From CAZVLE01 sp964627855 (lineage in GTDB: Bacteria > Bacillota > Dethiobacteria > DTU022), in contig CAZVLE010000096.1 in assembly GCA_964627855.1 (NCBI GenBank), positions 1 to 8,611 of the forward strand: a DNA stretch of 8,611 bases, in the 5' to 3' direction. Both the position numbers and the translations under genes were made by a program. Positions within the stretch are counted from its first letter, which is position 1. Each line of letters opens with the position of its first letter. Below are positions 5,957 to 8,611 of the stretch, piece by piece. Below the pieces are notes generated by a model. It was given only the letters and a program-made list of their open reading frames with translations, was not told where the DNA came from and made no database searches.

Positions 5957-5980
5957 AATATAAGTGGAGGTGGATTTTTA

Positions 5981-6232
5981 ATGGCAAAAACTTTATATGT
6001 GGGAAATATTCCCTGGAGCACCAAGGAGAGTGATTTGCAGGAATTCTTTGCCCAGTATGGTGAAGTATTCGAATGTCGTATCATCACCGAAAGAGCTACA
6101 GGGCGTTCCCGCGGGTACGGATTTGTTGAAGTCAACGAAGACCAAATTGAAGATATCCTGGAAAAAACAAACGGGGTGGAACTCGAGGGGCGCAAACTGG
6201 TAGTTAATGAGGCTAAACCGCGCGAACAGTAA
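5981..6232 (+). CDS. Small single-RRM RNA-binding protein
   Basis: An 83-residue protein that is almost entirely one RNA recognition motif. RNP2 is LYVGNI (residues 5-10) and RNP1 is RGYGFVEV (44-51), with the exposed aromatic residues Tyr6, Tyr46 and Phe48 expected to stack on RNA bases; the last RNP1 position is Val instead of an aromatic. The beta-alpha-beta-beta-alpha-beta pattern is complete, and only a few residues (KPREQ) follow the domain. Such proteins occur in cyanobacteria and some anaerobes, often cold-responsive, and probably bind single-stranded RNA without strong sequence preference. GGAGGTGG (5966-5973) gives a strong binding site. It sits between nadD and yqeK, where such a gene is not part of the common cluster, with longer gaps on both sides (54 and 73 bases), so it may have been inserted and separately regulated. 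Confidence 0.92.
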   Translation: MAKTLYVGNIPWSTKESDLQEFFAQYGEVFECRIITERATGRSRGYGFVEVNEDQIEDILEKTNGVELEGRKLVVNEAKPREQ

Positions 6233-6305
6233 TAAGGTATTTATTATTTCTAATGTGGTCGTCTTAATTACTAAAAACTTAAACTGAATTAGTCGGGATA
6301 AGCGG

Positions 6306-6881
6306 ATGAATGCAGATCAGTGTCGAAGAATAATCAAGGAAAAGCTCGATGCAGAAATATACCGGCACTCACTGGGAACGGCTAAGACCGCGGCAGAACT
6401 GGCTGAGCTTTACGGTGCTGATAGCGGGAAGGCTTATCTGGCCGGCCTGGTCCATGATTATGGCAAATGCTATACAAAGGATGAGCTTCTCCAGAAGGCA
6501 AAGCTTATGGGGCTCTCACTGGATAAGGTTTCCAGAAAGCAAAAGCGTTTATTGCATGCCCCTGTAGGAGCTGCTTTAATCAAAGCTGAGTTTGGTATTG
6601 CTGACCCTGACATAACTAGGGCTGTAGCCTGTCACACAACCGGTTGCAGGAGTATGACGCTATTACAAAAGGTAGTTTACCTGGCCGATTATATCGAGCC
6701 TGGCCGAGACTTTACCGGGGTTGAAACAGTTAGAATCCTGGCCCGAACTGATCTTAACCGGGCCTTGTTGAGCGCTGTCGACAATTCGATCCGCTCTGTT
6801 TTAGACAGAGGTTTTATACTTCACCAGCGATCGGTTGCTTTTCGCAACAGCCTGCTGGCAGAATTAGCTGGTGAAGCCTGA
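6306..6881 (+). CDS. yqeK: YqeK-type HD hydrolase, probable symmetrical Ap4A pyrophosphohydrolase
   Basis: HD-domain metal hydrolase of the YqeK family, members of which split diadenosine tetraphosphate to two ADP. The 191-residue product shows the family layout: RHSLGTAKTAAELA with His21, the HD pair LVHDYGK with His50 and Asp51, LLHAPVGA with His84, a CHTTG segment with His110, and YLADYIEPGR with Asp128. These are the expected metal-binding and catalytic residues and all are present. The start ATG 6306 has only a weak upstream site (GGGATAAG). Its position after nadD and 31 bases before rsfS is the usual Firmicutes order. The 73 bases between the RRM gene and yqeK show no clear promoter or terminator. 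Confidence 0.93.
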   Translation: MNADQCRRIIKEKLDAEIYRHSLGTAKTAAELAELYGADSGKAYLAGLVHDYGKCYTKDELLQKAKLMGLSLDKVSRKQKRLLHAPVGAALIKAEFGIADPDITRAVACHTTGCRSMTLLQKVVYLADYIEPGRDFTGVETVRILARTDLNRALLSAVDNSIRSVLDRGFILHQRSVAFRNSLLAELAGEA

Positions 6882-6912
6882 AAAATAATGATCATCAAGG
6901 AGGTGATGCTAT

Positions 6913-7293
6913 TTGGCACGGAAAACGGCCACTGATTCCAGGGAGTTGGCCTTATTTGCCGCGCAACTGGTACTTGACAAGAAAGGGCATGATGTGCGCT
7001 TATTGGAAGTCGGCCGGGTTTCTATAGTTGCCGACTATTTTTTACTGGCTACCGGAACAACAGCTGTTCAGGTACACGCAATCTGTGACCACCTGGTCGA
7101 AAACATGAAAAAGAAGAGCTACTATGCCCTGCGTATCGAAGGTTACCGGGAAGGCTGGTGGATAGTTTTAGATTATGGCGGGCTGGTTGTCCATCTTTTC
7201 CAACCGGAAGCAAGAACATTTTATGACCTGGAAAGGCTATGGTCTGAAGCACCACCTGTCAAAATTGAAGCAGCTGAAGAAAGCTTGCTATGA
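6913..7293 (+). CDS. rsfS: Ribosomal silencing factor RsfS (YqeL/YbeB family)
   Basis: Binds L14 on the 50S subunit and blocks joining with the 30S subunit when nutrients are short. The protein is 126 residues. Diagnostic stretches are DYFLLATGTTAVQVHAICDHL (41-61) and GWWIVLDYGGLVVHLFQPEAR (81-101), followed by FYDLERLW, which closes the fold. The start is TTG 6913, preceded by a nearly perfect ribosome binding site, AAGGAGGTGAT, with 9 bases between GGAGG and the start; no ATG is available near it. It is preceded by yqeK and followed after 35 bases by the ThiF-like gene. In many Clostridia leuS comes next, which helps to identify the gene behind the T-box to the right. Confidence 0.95.
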   Translation: MARKTATDSRELALFAAQLVLDKKGHDVRLLEVGRVSIVADYFLLATGTTAVQVHAICDHLVENMKKKSYYALRIEGYREGWWIVLDYGGLVVHLFQPEARTFYDLERLWSEAPPVKIEAAEESLL

Positions 7294-7328
7294 CCTGCTA
7301 AGGTATAAATACTTCAGGAGAGAGAAAA

Positions 7329-8198
7329 ATGGAAAAGGGAACACTTAAACAGGCCATTGCTGATCAGGCAAAAGACGGCACTAATCCGGCTGGTTCTCCT
7401 TATCGGTATCTGACCGTTGCAGCAACAGCAAAACTGGCCGCCATTCATGATCTTCCACCCCGGCAGGTTGAAGTGGCAGCGATAGATCTTGAGATAATTC
7501 CCGAACGTTACGAACGAAGTATTGGTACAGTTGGGTTGAAAGGTCAGAAAAAGCTCCTCCAGTCGACCGTAGGGGTAATTGGTGCCGGTGGCCTTGGTGG
7601 ATTTGCCCTGGAATTATTGGCTCGCATGGGAGTGGGCAGGCTGGTTGTGGTTGACGACGACATTTTTTCCGATAGCAATTTAAACCGGCAGCTGCTGGCC
7701 ACTGAAAAAAGCCTTGGTCAGGTAAAAGTGAAAACTGCTGCTGAACACATTGCTGCCGTGAACAGTTCCGTGGAGGTAGAAGCGATTAAATGCCGGGGAA
7801 CCGAAGAAAACCTTCCCGACATTTTTGCCCCCTGTGATCTTGTTCTTGATTGTCTCGACAATCTTTCTTCCCGTTTTGCCCTGGAAAAAGCCTGTTCAAA
7901 GCTTGGCATCACAATGGTCCATGGTGCTATCGGCGGATTCTTAGGACAACTGGCTGTGATCAGGCCCGATCGGCCCCTTCTGGAGGCCATATATGGAAAA
8001 CTTGGCCCCAATGGTTTCGACAAGGGTATTGAAGTACAGTTAGGTAACCCTGCTGCCACCCCGGCCATGGTTGCTTCCTGGCAAGTCAGCGAAGCAGTTA
8101 AGATCCTGGCCGGACTGGAGGGAGTTTTGGCGGCTGATATAATGCTGGTCATCGACATGCAGTCGGGAGAAACGTACCAGATTGAAGTTTCCGGCTGA
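7329..8198 (+). CDS. HesA/MoeB/ThiF-family E1-like adenylyltransferase
   Basis: Proteins of this family adenylate the C-terminal glycine of a ubiquitin-like sulfur carrier (MoaD or ThiS) using ATP. The 289-residue product has an N-terminal helical part of about 60 residues ending in LEIIPERYERSIGTVG, then the Rossmann fold with the nucleotide loop GAGGLG (85-90), DSNLNRQ (115-121, with the Arg that reaches the ATP phosphates) and DCLDN (174-178, with the catalytic Asp). The C-terminal part has GNPAATPAMVASWQVSEAVK. The paired CxxC zinc ligands of MoeB and ThiF are absent, and so is the usual catalytic-Cys region. This matches, as I recall, a HesA-like subgroup seen near tungsten-pterin enzymes in anaerobes. 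AGGAGAG lies shortly before the ATG. No sulfur carrier gene is in the window, so the partner is unknown. It may serve molybdenum/tungsten cofactor or thiamine synthesis. Confidence 0.85.
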   Translation: MEKGTLKQAIADQAKDGTNPAGSPYRYLTVAATAKLAAIHDLPPRQVEVAAIDLEIIPERYERSIGTVGLKGQKKLLQSTVGVIGAGGLGGFALELLARMGVGRLVVVDDDIFSDSNLNRQLLATEKSLGQVKVKTAAEHIAAVNSSVEVEAIKCRGTEENLPDIFAPCDLVLDCLDNLSSRFALEKACSKLGITMVHGAIGGFLGQLAVIRPDRPLLEAIYGKLGPNGFDKGIEVQLGNPAATPAMVASWQVSEAVKILAGLEGVLAADIMLVIDMQSGETYQIEVSG

Positions 8199-8230
8199 TC
8201 TTTTTAAGGTTGCTAAAACTTTTACTGCTA

Positions 8231-8259
8231 TTGACAAGGCTATATGGCGTGCTTATAAT
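8231..8259 (+). promoter_or_regulatory. Consensus promoter of the T-box / tRNA-Ala transcript
   Basis: TTGACA (8231-8236), exactly 17 bases, then TATAAT (8254-8259): a perfect vegetative promoter with a start near 8266. It is the only good promoter before the tRNA gene, so Stem I, the tRNA and the antiterminator should be one transcript. Confidence 0.92.
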
Positions 8260-8440
8260 GTAAGGTGTACTCGAGGTGCCCAATACTTTTTGATGATGGG
8301 AAGCAGTAAGCAGGAATGCTATGACAGAGAGCCGGTGCCAGGTGTGAGCCGGCTGGCAAAGCTGCTGAACTCGTCCCGGAGATGTGGCGGTGAATTTATG
8401 AAACCGCTGCCGTCCGACCGGCGTTAACGGTGCTAAAGTG

Positions 8441-8539
8441 GGTAACATAACGGGGGGCTGTGGCGCAGTGGGAGCGCGCTTCCTTGGCATGGAAGAGGTC
8501 GCGGGTTCGACTCCCGCCAGCTCCACCAACTGGTTTACC
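8441..8539 (+). other. Complementary arms enclosing the tRNA (Stem III base)
   Basis: GGTAA (8441-8445) is complementary to TTACC (8535-8539), with a further C-G pair inside if one T is bulged. These arms lie where T-box leaders have Stem III, just before the antiterminator. The tRNA therefore appears to occupy the Stem III loop. A competing pairing is CGTTA (8422-8426) with TAACG (8448-8452). Confidence 0.5.
8454..8528 (+). tRNA. tRNA-Ala (anticodon GGC), nested in the T-box leader
   Basis: A complete 75-base cloverleaf. The acceptor GGGGCTG/CAGCTCC includes the G3-U70 wobble that marks tRNA-Ala. The D arm is GCGC with a 7-base loop containing GGG, and the anticodon arm is CTTCC/GGAAG with loop TTGGCAT and anticodon GGC (8486-8488). 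The variable region has 5 bases, and the T arm is GCGGG/CCCGC with TTCGACT. The discriminator is A (8525), and CCA (8526-8528) is encoded. No base pair is broken, so it is not decayed. It has no promoter or terminator of its own and would have to be cut out of the T-box transcript by RNase P and a 3' nuclease. Confidence 0.97.
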
Positions 8540-8562
8540 AAGAAGGGTGGTACCGCGGGTAT

Positions 8563-8592
8563 AAATCCGTCCCTTGACCGGGCGGATTTTTT
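8563..8592 (+). terminator. T-box intrinsic terminator with competing antiterminator
   Basis: AAATCCG and CCC (8563-8573, one bulged T) pair with GGG and CGGATTT (8580-8589), followed by a T run to 8592. In the alternative fold CCCTT (8571-8575) pairs with AAGGG (8543-8547) of the T-box, and CCG (8567-8569) with CGG (8556-8558). The two states exclude each other. Beyond the terminator GGAGGT (8602-8607) is the likely ribosome binding site of the next gene, whose start is outside the window. Confidence 0.93.
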
Positions 8593-8611
8593 ATTGGAGA
8601 TGGAGGTCGAG

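Larger units (their letters stand above)
8266..8595 (+). ncRNA. T-box riboswitch leader, probably leucine-responsive (leuS downstream), interrupted by a tRNA gene
   Basis: T-box leaders sense uncharged tRNA and prevent termination upstream of aminoacyl-tRNA synthetase genes. Stem I runs from GGGA (8298-8301) to TCCC (8374-8377). A loop E motif is formed by AGTA (8305-8308) and GAA (8367-8369), below a helix AGCAG/CTGCT. The distal arm is GCCGG/CCGGC with AGAGAG and GGTGTGAG elements. In the specifier loop GAA is followed by CTC (8370-8372) and a purine, giving a leucine codon. A Stem II-like helix GCGGT/ACCGC (8388-8406) and a IIA-like CCGT/ACGG (8410-8413, 8427-8430) follow. The antiterminator carries AGGGTGGTACCGCGG (8544-8558) with the tRNA-pairing TGGT at 8548-8551. 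A full tRNA-Ala sits at 8454-8528. The T-box is certain; the leucine reading is likely; alanine (GCT, 8364-8366) is the other reading. Confidence 0.93.

Noticed and set aside
7718..8158. 146-codon minus-strand open frame
   Set aside because: Complementary shadow of the ThiF-like gene, whose motifs on the plus strand are clear.
8182..8427. 81-codon plus-strand open frame overlapping the end of the ThiF-like gene
   Set aside because: It runs through the promoter and Stem I of the T-box leader and has no ribosome binding site or protein motif.
8525..8534. ACCA followed by TGGT as a small hairpin at the tRNA 3' end
   Set aside because: The 2-base loop is too small to be stable, and pairing would compete with the tRNA acceptor end; likely chance.
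8149..8541. 130-codon minus-strand open frame containing LVELAGVEPATSS
   Set aside because: It is the antisense of the tRNA-Ala and T-box leader; ELAGVEPATSS-type peptides are a familiar artefact of translating tRNA genes backwards.

Overview
The window looks like the chromosome of an anaerobic, low-to-mid GC Gram-positive bacterium of the Clostridia (Peptococcaceae/Syntrophomonas-like). The reasons are strong GGAGG-type ribosome binding sites, frequent TTG and GTG starts, a T-box leader, the gene order rplU-rpmA-obgE-nadD-yqeK-rsfS, and a tungstate-type transporter behind what looks like a Moco/Tuco riboswitch. Genus cannot be set from sequence reading alone.

Left part, minus strand (1-1552): a promoter, a riboswitch-like leader with an intrinsic terminator, a TTG-start permease (tupB-like) and an overlapping ATPase (tupC-like) that runs off the left edge. 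The ATPase has no ATG at its best ribosome binding site and may start at ATT. Next comes an AT-rich island (about 1553-2392) bounded by two inverted copies of a 28-base REP-like repeat. It carries one small lipoprotein gene of unknown function. The right repeat copy is read as the N-terminus of a DUF4213/DUF364 metal-chelation-like protein (2352-3113).

Middle part, plus strand (3149-7293): a promoter and structured leader precede rplU (L21) and rpmA (L27), which end at a strong terminator. Then come obgE, nadD, a single-RRM RNA-binding protein, yqeK and rsfS. This is the usual Firmicutes cluster of ribosome assembly, GTPase and NAD genes. The L27-processing protease gene prp is not between rplU and rpmA, and L27 has no N-terminal extension, so the two facts fit each other.

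Right part (7329-8611): a HesA/MoeB/ThiF-type E1-like adenylyltransferase, then a consensus promoter driving a T-box leader. Its Stem I has a specifier loop that I read as CUC (leucine). A complete tRNA-Ala(GGC) gene, including G3:U70 and encoded CCA, lies inside the leader between Stem I and the antiterminator, flanked by complementary arms that look like the base of Stem III. The regulated gene (leuS by synteny and specifier) starts just beyond the window. A tRNA gene nested in a T-box leader is the most striking thing here.
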